NCBI RefSeq assembly: GCF_012927405.1
Contig: NZ_JABBGM010000009.1
Location: 86,810-150,809, forward strand
Length of the DNA: 64,000 nucleotides
Direction of reading: 5' to 3'
DNA from: Novosphingobium olei
GTDB lineage: Bacteria; Pseudomonadota; Alphaproteobacteria; Sphingomonadales; Sphingomonadaceae
Shown: piece after piece, positions 11,606 through 19,917 of the stretch
Numbering within the stretch: the stretch's first letter is position 1
Layout of the letters: every line of letters begins with the position of its first letter
Made by a program: the position numbers and the translations under genes
Notes under the pieces: model-generated
The model's input: the letters and a program-made list of their open reading frames with translations, nothing else
What the model was told of the DNA's origin: nothing
Database searches by the model: none

Positions 11606-12199
11606 TCACAGCCCCAGCTCCTTGGTCTTGGGTGCGGGGCCGGACGCGACCAGCGCCTGCAGCGCCAGCGCATCGTTGCGCACGCCCTCCTTCTTGCGGC
11701 CGTTGCCTTCCTCGAAGTTGAATTCCGACCACAGGTCGTGGCTAAGGCCGAAGCGCTGGTAGTCCTTGAAGTGCATGCAGTTGCGCAAGTTGGCGCGGCG
11801 TTGCGCGCGGCGCGCGGCCGAACCGAAAATCGCGTCGACCATGGCGCTGCCGATCGCCCCTCCGATGGCCCCCGCCATGCCGTACTGCATCACAGCGTTG
11901 TTCATCACGCCTTCGTTGCCGCCCAGATAGATGCTGCTGCCGCTGGCCAGCGCGTCGCATTCCTTGATATCGGCATAAGCTTGCGCGAACGTCGTGTTCG
12001 CGCGGTGGAAATAGAAGTACTTGTCGTAATCGCCTTCATCCACCGGTGTCGGCGTGAATTCCAGCTTGGGCATCGTCAGCCCCTCGGGCGAAGGGATCGC
12101 CAGCGGCTCGGCCGCACCTGCGCTTTCGCTCGTCGCCAGCGTGACCGTTCCCAGCGCACACGCCACCAGCAGCGCCCGCGCGACTTTCCATCGATGCAT
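11606..12199 (-). CDS. Hypothetical secreted protein with glycine-zipper segment
   Basis: 197 residues when started at MHRWKVARALL, which gives a signal peptide ending near AGAAEP and has GGGGGC upstream. A Gly/Ala-rich stretch near residues 104-120 (YGMAGAIGGAIGSAMVDAIF) looks like a glycine zipper able to insert in or pack at a membrane; it is followed by an Arg-rich patch. Two cysteines flank it. The gene leads a two-gene set with the next secreted protein, and an eight-base perfect dyad lies 92 bases upstream. Function unknown. Confidence 0.55.
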   Translation of the reverse strand: MHRWKVARALLVACALGTVTLATSESAGAAEPLAIPSPEGLTMPKLEFTPTPVDEGDYDKYFYFHRANTTFAQAYADIKECDALASGSSIYLGGNEGVMNNAVMQYGMAGAIGGAIGSAMVDAIFGSAARRAQRRANLRNCMHFKDYQRFGLSHDLWSEFNFEEGNGRKKEGVRNDALALQALVASGPAPKTKELGL

Positions 12200-12290
12200 A
12201 GAATTGCCCCCGCAACTTCCCGACGCGCGGTGAAGCACATCGCGAATCCGCTCGCAATCGGGATTATGCAGATGGACCATTGTCGAGGTA

Positions 12291-12315
12291 TTGTGCACGC
12301 AAGATGTGTGCACAA
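12291..12315. promoter_or_regulatory. Operator-like dyad TTGTGCAC-N9-GTGCACAA
   Basis: Two perfect eight-base arms separated by nine bases lie 92 bases upstream of the start at 12199. The size and symmetry fit a dimeric repressor or activator site. The cognate regulator is not in the window. Confidence 0.5.
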
Positions 12316-12517
12316 CCGGGCAGCACACTCCGAAACTTTCCTACAAGGCCTGCCTCGCCTAGGGTCCGGCCGATGGCACCCTTTGCAAAAATCGAACAGA
12401 ACCAGCGCGCTGGCTTGTTCTGCACGTCGCGCAGGCGGCGCCGGCGCGGCGTGGTGCCGCACCGGACGAGTTTTGCTTTAGAAGTCTGTCAACTTCGTCA
12501 ACTTGGCCGATTTAGAA

Positions 12518-12535
12518 GAGCCCATTCGGGCCCTC
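12518..12535 (-). terminator. Terminator candidate after gatB
   Basis: Read on the minus strand, GAGGGCCC-GAAT-GGGCTC forms a stem with one bulge and is followed by TTCT. It starts eleven bases past the gatB stop. The T run is interrupted. Confidence 0.35.
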
Positions 12536-12545
12536 CCGAAGTGCC

Positions 12546-14033
12546 TCAGCCGAGCTTCGCCTTCAGCACCTGGTTGACCGCCTGCGGGTTGCCCTTGCCC
12601 TGCATCGCCTTCATCGTCTGGCCGACGAAGAAGCCGAACAGCGCCTCCTTGCCGCCCTTGTACTGCTCCACCTTGTCGGCATTCGCGGCCAGCACGGCAT
12701 CGACTGCGGCCTCGATCGCGCCGGTGTCGGTGGTCTGCTTGTTGCTGTCGATCTCGGCGGCAAGATCGATGTCGCTGGTCAGGTGGCGTTCGAAGATTTC
12801 CTTGGCCTTGCTGCCGGAAATCGTGCCCGCTTCGGTCGCCACCACGATCGCGGTGTTCGCCTCGATCGAATTCTTGGGGCTGTCGGTCGGGATGTTCTGG
12901 GCGTTGAGGATGCCCGGCCGTTCGGACAGCAGCCAGTTGGCAACGCGCTTGGCAACGTCGGCTTCGCCCTTGCCCGCAGCCTTGGCGACCGAGGCCAGCA
13001 GCGCCTCGAACTGGCGCGCGGTCTCGACGTCGGCGGTCAATGCCGCGGCGTTGTAGGGTGACAGGCCCAGCCCGGCTTCATAGCGCTGGCGCTTGGCGTC
13101 GGGCAGTTCGGGCAGGCTGGCGCGGCATTCTTCCAGGAACGCATCGTCCAGCACCAGCGGCAGCAGGTCAGGATCGGGGAAGTAGCGGTAATCGTGCGCA
13201 TCTTCCTTGCTGCGCATCGAACGCGTCTCGTTCCGGTCGGGATCGTAGAGGCGGGTTTCCTGCACCACTGTCCCGCCATCCTCGATCAGTGCGACCTGGC
13301 GCTTGGCCTCCTGTTCGACCACCGCCATCACGAAGCGGACCGAATTGACGTTCTTGGTTTCGGTCCGGGTGCCGAACTCGGCACCGGGCTTGCGCACCGA
13401 CACGTTGACGTCGGCGCGCATCGAGCCCTGGTCCATGTTGCCGTCGCACGATCCGACATAGCGCAGGATCTGGCGCAGCTTGGCAAGGTACGCGCCCGCT
13501 TCGGCCGGGCTGCGCATGTCGGGGCGGCTGACGATCTCCATCAGCGCCACGCCCGACCGGTTGAGATCGACGTAGGACATCGTCGGATGCTGGTCGTGCA
13601 TCAGCTTGCCCGCATCCTGTTCGACGTGGATGCGCTCGATGCCGATGGTCTTGGTCGAGGTCGGGTCCTTCTCATCGAGTTGGATCTCCAGCGCGCCTTC
13701 GCCCACCAGCGGATGGTAGAGCTGGCTGATCTGGTAGCCCTGCGGCAGGTCCGCATAGAAGTAGTTCTTGCGGTCGAAGCGCGACCACTTGTTGATCTGC
13801 GCGTCGATCGCCATGCCGGTGCGCACCGCCTGGCGGATGCACTCGCGGTTGGGCACGGGCAGCATGCCCGGCATCGCCGCGTCGACCAGGCTCACTTGCG
13901 CATTGGGCTCGGCCCCGAACGCGGTCGCCGCGCCCGAAAAGAGCTTGGCGTTGGAAGTGACCTGCGCATGGACTTCGAGGCCGATCACGACCTCCCATTC
14001 ACCGGTGGCGCCCTGGATACGATATTCGCTCAT
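12546..14033 (-). CDS. gatB: Aspartyl/glutamyl-tRNA amidotransferase subunit B
   Basis: 495 residues, full length. GatB binds misacylated Glu-tRNAGln or Asp-tRNAAsn, phosphorylates the acid and receives ammonia from GatA. The family signature VIGLEVHAQ lies at residues 16-24, the cradle domain follows (SMRADVNVS near 205), and the helical plus YqeY-type tail domain occupies the last 150 residues, ending in the QAVNQVLKAKL region. It belongs with gatC and gatA but is separated from them here by a methyltransferase gene. Confidence 0.97.
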   Translation of the reverse strand: MSEYRIQGATGEWEVVIGLEVHAQVTSNAKLFSGAATAFGAEPNAQVSLVDAAMPGMLPVPNRECIRQAVRTGMAIDAQINKWSRFDRKNYFYADLPQGYQISQLYHPLVGEGALEIQLDEKDPTSTKTIGIERIHVEQDAGKLMHDQHPTMSYVDLNRSGVALMEIVSRPDMRSPAEAGAYLAKLRQILRYVGSCDGNMDQGSMRADVNVSVRKPGAEFGTRTETKNVNSVRFVMAVVEQEAKRQVALIEDGGTVVQETRLYDPDRNETRSMRSKEDAHDYRYFPDPDLLPLVLDDAFLEECRASLPELPDAKRQRYEAGLGLSPYNAAALTADVETARQFEALLASVAKAAGKGEADVAKRVANWLLSERPGILNAQNIPTDSPKNSIEANTAIVVATEAGTISGSKAKEIFERHLTSDIDLAAEIDSNKQTTDTGAIEAAVDAVLAANADKVEQYKGGKEALFGFFVGQTMKAMQGKGNPQAVNQVLKAKLG

Positions 14034-14091
14034 GGCTAGCCCGATAGGGCCCCGCGCGCCCGCTGAAAAGGGGCAAGTCGCAACGCGGCGT

Positions 14092-15006
14092 TCAGGGGCG
14101 CAGGTAGAACAGGCTGTGGCCCTGGACGATCATCTCCATGCCCCGGTCGGCCATCGCGCGCTGCAGGTGGCGCGAGCTGCGTCTGCCGGGGAACAGCCAG
14201 TCGTGCGGTTCGACCATGATGATCTCGAACTGGTCGATCCAGCCGGTGTCGCGGGCGAAGAGGTCTTCCTCGAAGCCTTCGATATCGATCTTGCAGACGA
14301 AGGGTTCGCCGTCCTGCACCGCTTCCAGCGCCTGCCGCACGGTGATGATCGGCACCCCGCTGGCGGCGCGGGTGGTGCGCACGCCCCAGGCGAAGCCATC
14401 GCCATCGTTGAGCAGCGCGGCGTGACCGGGCACGCTGCCGATGGCGGCTTCCAGCACGTGGGCGTTGGGCGTGCCGATCAGGTTGCGGCGCGCCATCGCC
14501 GCGTTGCCGGGATCGGGCTCGACCGCCACGAACGCGGCGCGCGGCCACAGCTCGGCCAGCGCGACGGTCGCCGCACCGATGTTGGCGCCGCAATCGAGCA
14601 CGACCGGGCGACGACCGGCGGCAAGGATCGTGCGGTAGCGGCGCTCGAGCCGGGCGGCGAGGTGGGGGTGGCGGTCGAGGGCATAGGCGCCTTCGCCGAA
14701 CACTTCGCGCAGGACCGAAAGGTCGCTTTCGTGGCGGCGGATCTCGAAGCGCCCGTGCCCGCGGATCTGCACCGCGTGCTGCGGCGTGCCGGACAGGCGG
14801 GCGAGGTGGCGCAGCAGGACCGCCGGTCCCAGCTGCCGGGCATCCTTGAGGTTGAGCGCAACCGATGCGCAGAGCCGGCGCCACAGCCTGACCAAGCGCC
14901 CCGGCTCTGCTCCAGCGACATGGCTGGCGCGGATCGGAGGCGGCAATCCCGCGACCGGCTGGTCAAAGGCCGGCCGGTCGATCCATTCGTGCGCAACCAT
15001 GGTCAC
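14092..15006 (-). CDS. FkbM-family SAM-dependent methyltransferase
   Basis: 304 residues. VVLDCGANIGAATVAL near residues 138-153 is the SAM-binding motif I, AFVAVEPDP (about 161-169) is the acidic strand-2 residue region, and CKIDIEGFEEDLF is the FkbM hallmark around 240. These enzymes O-methylate sugars, lipids or small molecules. Its position between gatA and gatB is not shared with the core function. The start lies next to an AT-rich gap of 92 bases, unlike the tight spacing of the gat genes, so it probably entered the operon later and may have its own promoter. Confidence 0.85.
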   Translation of the reverse strand: MTMVAHEWIDRPAFDQPVAGLPPPIRASHVAGAEPGRLVRLWRRLCASVALNLKDARQLGPAVLLRHLARLSGTPQHAVQIRGHGRFEIRRHESDLSVLREVFGEGAYALDRHPHLAARLERRYRTILAAGRRPVVLDCGANIGAATVALAELWPRAAFVAVEPDPGNAAMARRNLIGTPNAHVLEAAIGSVPGHAALLNDGDGFAWGVRTTRAASGVPIITVRQALEAVQDGEPFVCKIDIEGFEEDLFARDTGWIDQFEIIMVEPHDWLFPGRRSSRHLQRAMADRGMEMIVQGHSLFYLRP

Positions 15007-15098
15007 CCCATCTACGAGTTGGGGCGAAATATATATATCTTAAGTTATTATTCCAGACGTATCGGTTGATTAGCTCTTTCAAATCCGGGGATTTTTTA

Positions 15099-16583
15099 TC
15101 ACCACCAGCGGGTAGGCCGAGCAGTGAATGCCGCGCGCTGCTCGATCGCGAGGCCCGCGTTGAGCACGCCCTGTTCGTCGAAAGCCTTGCCGATGACCTG
15201 CAGGCCAAGCGGCAGGCCATTGCGATCGAGCCCGGCGGGGACCGACATGGCGGGCAGTCCGGCGAGGCTGGCGGGCACCGAGAACACGTCGTTGAGGTAC
15301 ATCGCCAGCGGATCGTCGCTGTTTTCGCCGAGCGCGAAGGCGGCGGTCGGCGCGGTCGGCGCAAGGATCACGTCCACCTGTTCGAACGCCTGCGAGAAAT
15401 CGCGGGCGATCAGTGTGCGCACCTTCTGCGCCTGGGTGTAGTAGGCATCGTAGAAGCCGGCCGAGAGCACGTAGGTGCCGATCAGGATGCGGCGCTTGAC
15501 CTCGTCACCGAAGCCGGCGGCGCGGGTGGCGGCGTACATGTCCTGAAGACCGGCGCCCTGCGGCAGATCGCGCAGGCCATAGCGCACGCCATCATAGCGG
15601 GCGAGGTTGGACGACGCTTCGGCAGGCGCGATGATGTAGTAGGTGGGCAGCGCGTACTTGGTGTGCGGCAGCGAGATGTCGATGACCTCGGCGCCGGCAT
15701 CCTTGAGCCAGGCGATGCCTTCGTCCCACACGCGAGCGACGTCGGCGTCCATGCCATCGAGGCGGTATTCGCGCGGAATGCCCACCTTCTTGCCGCGCAG
15801 GTCCGACGAGAGCGCGGCGCTCCAGTCGGGCACGGGCAGGTCGAGGCTGGTCGAATCCTTGGGATCGAACCCGGCCATGGCTTCGAGCATGATCGCGCAG
15901 TCTGTCACGTCGCGCGCCATCGGCCCCGCCTGATCGAGCGAGGAAGCGAAAGCGACCACGCCCCAGCGCGAGCAGCGGCCGTAAGTGGGCTTGATGCCCG
16001 AAATGCCGGTGAAGGCGGCGGGCTGGCGGATCGAGCCGCCGGTATCGGTGCCAGTGGCGGCAGGCGCGAGGCGCGCGGCGACCGCGGCCGAGGACCCGCC
16101 CGACGAGCCGCCGGGTGCGAGCGGAGCGGTGTCGTTCGGGCGACGCCACGGCGACACGACGTTGCCGAAGGCGCTGGTCTCGTTCGACGAGCCCATGGCG
16201 AACTGATCGAGGTTGAGCTTGCCGAGCATGCCGGCGCCCGCGTCCCACAGCTTCTGGCTGACGGTCGATTCGTATTCGGGCTTGAAGCCTTCGAGAATCT
16301 TCGACGCGGCGGTGGTCTGCACGCCCTGCGTGGCGAACAGATCCTTCATGCCGATCGGCACGCCGGCCATCTTGCCGAGCGGCTTGCCGGCGGCGCGGTC
16401 GGCATCGACCTTCGCGGCGGCGGCGAGCGCGACATCAGGCGTGGTGACGATGAAAGCGTTCAACGCGTCCTGCGCCTGCACCACGGCGGCGTTGAAGGCG
16501 GTCGCCACTTCGGTGGCGGTGAAGGTGCCGGCGGCGACGCCGTCGCGGATGGCGGCAACGCCGAGATCGGTCAGTTCGGTCAT
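15099..16583 (-). CDS. gatA: Aspartyl/glutamyl-tRNA amidotransferase subunit A
   Basis: 494 residues. This amidase-signature enzyme releases ammonia from glutamine for GatB. The Ser-cisSer-Lys triad is visible: Lys in MKDLF near residue 76, the Gly/Ser-rich loop APGGSSGGSSAAVAA near 149, and the nucleophile serine in DTGGSIRQPAAF near 175. The ATG lies two bases after the gatC stop, so the pair is coupled. The C-terminus ends in RPTRWW. Confidence 0.97.
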   Translation of the reverse strand: MTELTDLGVAAIRDGVAAGTFTATEVATAFNAAVVQAQDALNAFIVTTPDVALAAAAKVDADRAAGKPLGKMAGVPIGMKDLFATQGVQTTAASKILEGFKPEYESTVSQKLWDAGAGMLGKLNLDQFAMGSSNETSAFGNVVSPWRRPNDTAPLAPGGSSGGSSAAVAARLAPAATGTDTGGSIRQPAAFTGISGIKPTYGRCSRWGVVAFASSLDQAGPMARDVTDCAIMLEAMAGFDPKDSTSLDLPVPDWSAALSSDLRGKKVGIPREYRLDGMDADVARVWDEGIAWLKDAGAEVIDISLPHTKYALPTYYIIAPAEASSNLARYDGVRYGLRDLPQGAGLQDMYAATRAAGFGDEVKRRILIGTYVLSAGFYDAYYTQAQKVRTLIARDFSQAFEQVDVILAPTAPTAAFALGENSDDPLAMYLNDVFSVPASLAGLPAMSVPAGLDRNGLPLGLQVIGKAFDEQGVLNAGLAIEQRAAFTARPTRWW

Positions 16584-16585
16584 GA

Positions 16586-16888
16586 TTATTCGATCACCTT
16601 GGGCACGCCGAAGAAGCCGTGTTCGGCGGCGGGGGCATTGGCGAGCACCTTGTCGCGGATGTCGCCACCGGTCAGCGGGTCGGCGTTCACCACGTCGTCG
16701 CGCAGGCGCAGCGTGTTGGGGATGACGGCGGTCATCGGTTCGACGCCGGTCACATCGACCTCGCCGAGTTGTTCGACCCAGGCGAGGATGCCGTTGAGTT
16801 CGGGCACCATCGCCTCGATCGCGGCTTCATCGACCTTGATGCGGGCCAGCGAGGCGATCTTCGCCACGGTCGCGGTGTCTACGGACAT
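16586..16888 (-). CDS. gatC: Aspartyl/glutamyl-tRNA amidotransferase subunit C
   Basis: 100 residues starting at MSVDTATVAKIASLARI, the family start; a longer frame to 16936 has no support. GatC wraps around GatA and stabilises the GatAB complex. The conserved ELNGILAWVEQL helix and the tail VPKVIE are present. It is the promoter-proximal gene of the gat set. Confidence 0.93.
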   Translation of the reverse strand: MSVDTATVAKIASLARIKVDEAAIEAMVPELNGILAWVEQLGEVDVTGVEPMTAVIPNTLRLRDDVVNADPLTGGDIRDKVLANAPAAEHGFFGVPKVIE

Positions 16889-17046
16889 GGAAAAAGCTTT
16901 CGAAAGCCGGAAAACGAGAACGCCGCGCGCTAGCACAGGCGCGCGGCGATCTTCAAGAAGCGGGCAACTTCAGCGAGCGGGCAAGAACCGCCTTTCGGGC
17001 CGTGGGCGGACGACGCCGAAGCACCGGCCCGCCATGCCCGGGGCGA

Positions 17047-17616
17047 TCAGGGGCGCGGAGCGCCGGGAGCCGCGGCGCCCGGAACCTGGCCGGGAGCCTG
17101 ACCGGGCATCTGGCCGCCCATCTGCTGCTGCATCTGCTGGATCATCTGGCGCTGGCGTTCGATTTCGGCAGCGCTCTTGAAATCGAGCAGTTCGACATCG
17201 AACACGAGGTCGCTGTTCGCCGGGATCACCACTTCGCCGGTGGCCTGGCTCTTCTGTTCGTTGGTGCCATAGGCCATCGAGGCAGGGATCTCGAGGCGGT
17301 ACTTGCCACCGCGCTGCATCTGCTGGAGCCCCTTGGCAAAGCCGGGGATCACGCCTTCGACCGGCATGACCGCCTTTTCACCGCGATCGAATTCCTTGCC
17401 GTTCGCCAGGCGGCCGACATAGTTCACCAGCACGACGTCGGCGGTGGTCGGCGAGGCGCCCTGGCCGGCCTTGAGCGTATCGACAACCAGACCGTGGTAG
17501 CGCGCGGCAAAGGCCAGCGCGGCTGCAACGACCACGGCGAGAATGACGCCGAGCCAGATCTTGGTGACCGAGCCCTTGGCCACGGGCTGCAGCGGAACGC
17601 GGGTGATTTCCGACAT
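17047..17616 (-). CDS. Membrane-anchored FKBP-type peptidyl-prolyl isomerase
   Basis: 189 residues. One transmembrane helix spans about residues 18-38, placing the rest in the periplasm. The FKBP domain (about 58-148) shows VLVNYVGRLANGKEFD, VIPGFAKGLQQM and the hydrophobic-pocket strand LVFDVELLDF. A Gln-rich helix (IERQRQMIQQMQQQM) and a Pro/Gly/Ala tail follow. It would speed proline isomerisation in exported proteins. It is transcribed from the same strand as rpsU but separated by two hairpins. Confidence 0.92.
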   Translation of the reverse strand: MSEITRVPLQPVAKGSVTKIWLGVILAVVVAAALAFAARYHGLVVDTLKAGQGASPTTADVVLVNYVGRLANGKEFDRGEKAVMPVEGVIPGFAKGLQQMQRGGKYRLEIPASMAYGTNEQKSQATGEVVIPANSDLVFDVELLDFKSAAEIERQRQMIQQMQQQMGGQMPGQAPGQVPGAAAPGAPRP

Positions 17617-17694
17617 TTCTTCCCCTCTGGGTGTCCCCGAAACAGGTGCGGCGAGCCGCTCCGATTCGCCGGCGCATCAGGCCGGACACGCGAA

Positions 17695-17717
17695 GGGCGC
17701 CGCTTTCGACGGCGCCC
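17695..17717. terminator. GC hairpin between rpsU and the FKBP gene
   Basis: GGGCGCC and GGCGCCC pair perfectly around a nine-base loop. On the minus strand the stem is followed by TTCG. It may be a second stop signal behind rpsU or a leader structure for the FKBP gene. Confidence 0.35.
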
Positions 17718-17755
17718 TCTTGGCCCAGCAAGGGCCGCTCGGCAAGAGGCGAGAA

Positions 17756-17775
17756 GGGAGAGGTTCGCCTCTCCC
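17756..17775 (-). terminator. Terminator of rpsU
   Basis: An eight-pair perfect stem GGGAGAGG/CCTCTCCC with a four-base loop (CGAA on the minus strand) begins 20 bases after the rpsU stop and is followed by TTCTC. Confidence 0.65.
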
Positions 17776-17795
17776 CGCGATCGCCCCGTTCCGCC

Positions 17796-18002
17796 TTACT
17801 TCGCGCCGTCGCGCTCGGCGCGCTTGCGCTCGAGCTTGCGGGCGCGGCGAACGGCGGCAGCCTTTTCACGAGCGCGCTTTTCCGAGGGCTTCTCGTAGTG
17901 GCGACGCAGCTTCATTTCGCGATAAACGCCTTCCCGCTGCAGCTTCTTCTTGAGCGCGCGGAGGGCTTGGTCGACGTTGTTATCGCGAACGAGAATCTGC
18001 AT
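17796..18002 (-). CDS. rpsU: 30S ribosomal protein S21
   Basis: 68 residues, normal length. MQILVRDNNVDQALRALKKK is the family start, and the remainder is the basic two-helix body rich in K and R that binds 16S rRNA near the anti-Shine-Dalgarno region. A TATAGC box lies only five bases before the ATG and no Shine-Dalgarno sequence is visible, so the message may be leaderless. Confidence 0.96.
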   Translation of the reverse strand: MQILVRDNNVDQALRALKKKLQREGVYREMKLRRHYEKPSEKRAREKAAAVRRARKLERKRAERDGAK

Positions 18003-18007
18003 AAACC

Positions 18008-18013
18008 GCTATA
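18008..18013 (-). promoter_or_regulatory. TATAGC -10 box directly upstream of rpsU
   Basis: On the minus strand TATAGC ends five bases before the rpsU ATG. Transcription would begin at or next to the start codon. The -35 region is poor, so this is a weak call. Confidence 0.35.
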
Positions 18014-18220
18014 CCTCAATCAGTTTCGAGCGAGAGCCCGCTGGTCATCAAGCGCGGGAATCACCCATGAATCCGGGAAACACAAAACGGGCCGAATCCG
18101 AACGGATGCGGCTCGAACCGGCGCGCCGATAGCGATTCCCTTTGCTCAAGGCAAGCAAAGTCGTGCCACGGGCCAAGCTAAGTCGTGCATTTGGCGGCTT
18201 GAGCGGCTAAGGGCGGGCCA

Positions 18221-18622
18221 ATGATATCGACTTCTTCCTGGCAGGCCAGCGGACTTGTCGCCTTGGGCGGCGGCACCGGTGCTCTCCTGCGCTTTCATGT
18301 TGGCCGTCTGGTCACCGCCCTTGTCGGGCCGGCCGCGGCTTTTCCCTGGGGTACCTTCCTGATCAACGTTTCGGGCTCGCTCGCGATGGGCCTGCTGGCT
18401 GGCTGGCTGACGCGGGCGAACGGGGGCGAGGCGTGGCGCCTGCTGCTGGCCGTGGGCGTGCTCGGCGGCTTCACCACGTTTTCCTCGTTCAGCCTGGAAA
18501 CCGCGCTGCTGATCGAGCGCGGGGCCATCGGCCTTGCCGCGACGTATGCCGTGGGATCGGTGCTCGCGGGGCTGGCCGGACTGTTCCTGGGCCTGATCGC
18601 GATGCGGGGGGGCGTGGCATGA
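18221..18622 (+). CDS. crcB: Fluoride channel CrcB/Fluc
   Basis: 133 residues with four hydrophobic helices. The family landmarks are all present: GGGTGALLRF near the N-terminus, GTFLINVSGS with the central Asn of the pore, and GGFTTFSSFSLE carrying the Phe-box and the Na-binding break. It exports fluoride across the inner membrane as a dual-topology dimer. No fluoride riboswitch was found upstream. The stop overlaps the next start (ATGA). Confidence 0.95.
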   Translation: MISTSSWQASGLVALGGGTGALLRFHVGRLVTALVGPAAAFPWGTFLINVSGSLAMGLLAGWLTRANGGEAWRLLLAVGVLGGFTTFSSFSLETALLIERGAIGLAATYAVGSVLAGLAGLFLGLIAMRGGVA

Positions 18623-19917
18623 ACAAGCCTTACGAGCCAAAGTCCTACAACCAGAAGGACGATAGCGAAGTCCGCCAGTTCACCATCCAGAAGGACGATG
18701 CCGGGGCCCGGCTCGACCGCTGGTTCAAGCGGCACCTGCCGCAGGTGGGCTTTGCCACCGTTTCGCGCTGGGCGCGCACCGGGCAGATCCGGCTCGACGG
18801 CAAGCGCGCCGATGTCGACACCCGGCTCGAGGCGGGGCAGGTGCTGCGCGTGCCGCCGGGCGGGACGACACCTGCGAGCAAGGGGCCGCGCAAGCGCAAG
18901 CCCTTGACCGAGGAGCAGATCGCGCTCGCCGAATCGATGGTGCTGGAAAAGGATCGCGCGGCGATCGTGCTCAACAAGCCGCCGGGCCTTGCCACGCAAG
19001 GCGGCAGCGGCACCTATGAGCACGTCGATGGCCTGCTCGATGCCTATGTCGGCGAGGACGAGCCGCGGCCGCGGCTCGTCCACCGGCTCGACAAGGATAC
19101 CTCGGGCGTGCTGCTGATCGCGCGCACGCCAGGTAGCGCGGCGTTCTTCTCCAAGCGGTTTTCGGGCCGGTCCGCGCGCAAGATCTACTGGGCGCTGGTG
19201 ATGGGCGTGCCCGATGTGAAGGACGGGCTGATCGAACTGCCGCTCGCCAAGCAGCCGGGCACCGGCGGCGAGAAGATGATGGTCGACGAAAGCGGCGAAG
19301 GTCAGGCCGCGCGCAGCCGCTATCGCGTGATCAGCCGGGCGGGCAACCGCGCCGCCTGGGTCGAGCTGCAGCCGCTGACCGGGCGCACCCACCAGCTGCG
19401 CGTGCACATGGCGGCGATCGGCCATCCGATCGTGGGCGATGGCAAGTACGGCGGGCAGGGCGCGTTCCTGACCGGCACGATCAGCCGCAAGATGCACCTT
19501 CATGCGCGTCGCCTGCGGATCGAGCATCCCGAAGGCGACCTGATCGATGTGACCGCGCCGCTGCCCGACCACTTCGCGGCGAGCATGGTGAGCCTGGGCT
19601 TCCACGAGGAAGAGGGCGACATCCCGCTCGAACCGGTCAAGCTGGTGAGCGAGAAGGATGTCGCCAAGCGCGCGGCCAAGGCGCATGCCAAGGAATACCG
19701 CAAGGAACGCCGGGGCGAGCGGCGCAAGCGCGCCGATGGTGGCGGCGGCATCGCCCGCAAGCCGACCGGCAAGCGCGCTGGCGGCGCTCCGGCGGGCAAG
19801 AAGGGGGCCGATGGCAAGCCGGCCGCGCGCAAGCCGGTGGCCGGCAAGCCCGGGGCTGGCAAGCCTGCGGCGGGCAGGGCACCCGCGCCAAGGAAGCCCG
19901 CAGGTCCCAAGCGCTGA
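18619..19917 (+). CDS. rluC: RluC-family 23S rRNA pseudouridine synthase with basic tail
   Basis: 432 residues, about 100 more than usual. An S4 RNA-binding domain (about 30-80; LDRWFKRHLPQVGFATVSRW) precedes the catalytic domain with HRLDKDTSGVLLIAR, where Asp158 is the nucleophile. From about residue 345 the protein continues as a Lys/Ala/Pro/Gly-rich tail (repeats like KPAAGR, RKPVAGKPG) that probably adds nonspecific RNA binding. It sits in the crcB-rluC-HAD-ATP12 order common in alphaproteobacteria. Family assignment is secure; the exact uridine targets are not shown by the sequence. Confidence 0.9.
   Translation: MNKPYEPKSYNQKDDSEVRQFTIQKDDAGARLDRWFKRHLPQVGFATVSRWARTGQIRLDGKRADVDTRLEAGQVLRVPPGGTTPASKGPRKRKPLTEEQIALAESMVLEKDRAAIVLNKPPGLATQGGSGTYEHVDGLLDAYVGEDEPRPRLVHRLDKDTSGVLLIARTPGSAAFFSKRFSGRSARKIYWALVMGVPDVKDGLIELPLAKQPGTGGEKMMVDESGEGQAARSRYRVISRAGNRAAWVELQPLTGRTHQLRVHMAAIGHPIVGDGKYGGQGAFLTGTISRKMHLHARRLRIEHPEGDLIDVTAPLPDHFAASMVSLGFHEEEGDIPLEPVKLVSEKDVAKRAAKAHAKEYRKERRGERRKRADGGGGIARKPTGKRAGGAPAGKKGADGKPAARKPVAGKPGAGKPAAGRAPAPRKPAGPKR

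Larger units (their letters stand above)
12200..12545. other. 346-base gene-free region between two minus-strand transcription units
   Basis: No open frame here has coding character. It holds a terminator candidate next to gatB, a short direct repeat (GTCAACTT twice, near 12488-12506), and a perfect inverted repeat upstream of the secreted-protein pair. It is less GC-rich than its surroundings near both ends, as promoter regions are. Confidence 0.6.

Noticed and set aside
15081..15098. Plus-strand terminator-like AAATCCGGGGATTTTTT
   Set aside because: No plus-strand gene precedes it; it lies just past gatA on the minus strand, where the T run would come before the stem.
18140..18220. Fluoride riboswitch ahead of crcB
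   Set aside because: The conserved GG-GATGG pseudoknot core of the crcB motif is not found.
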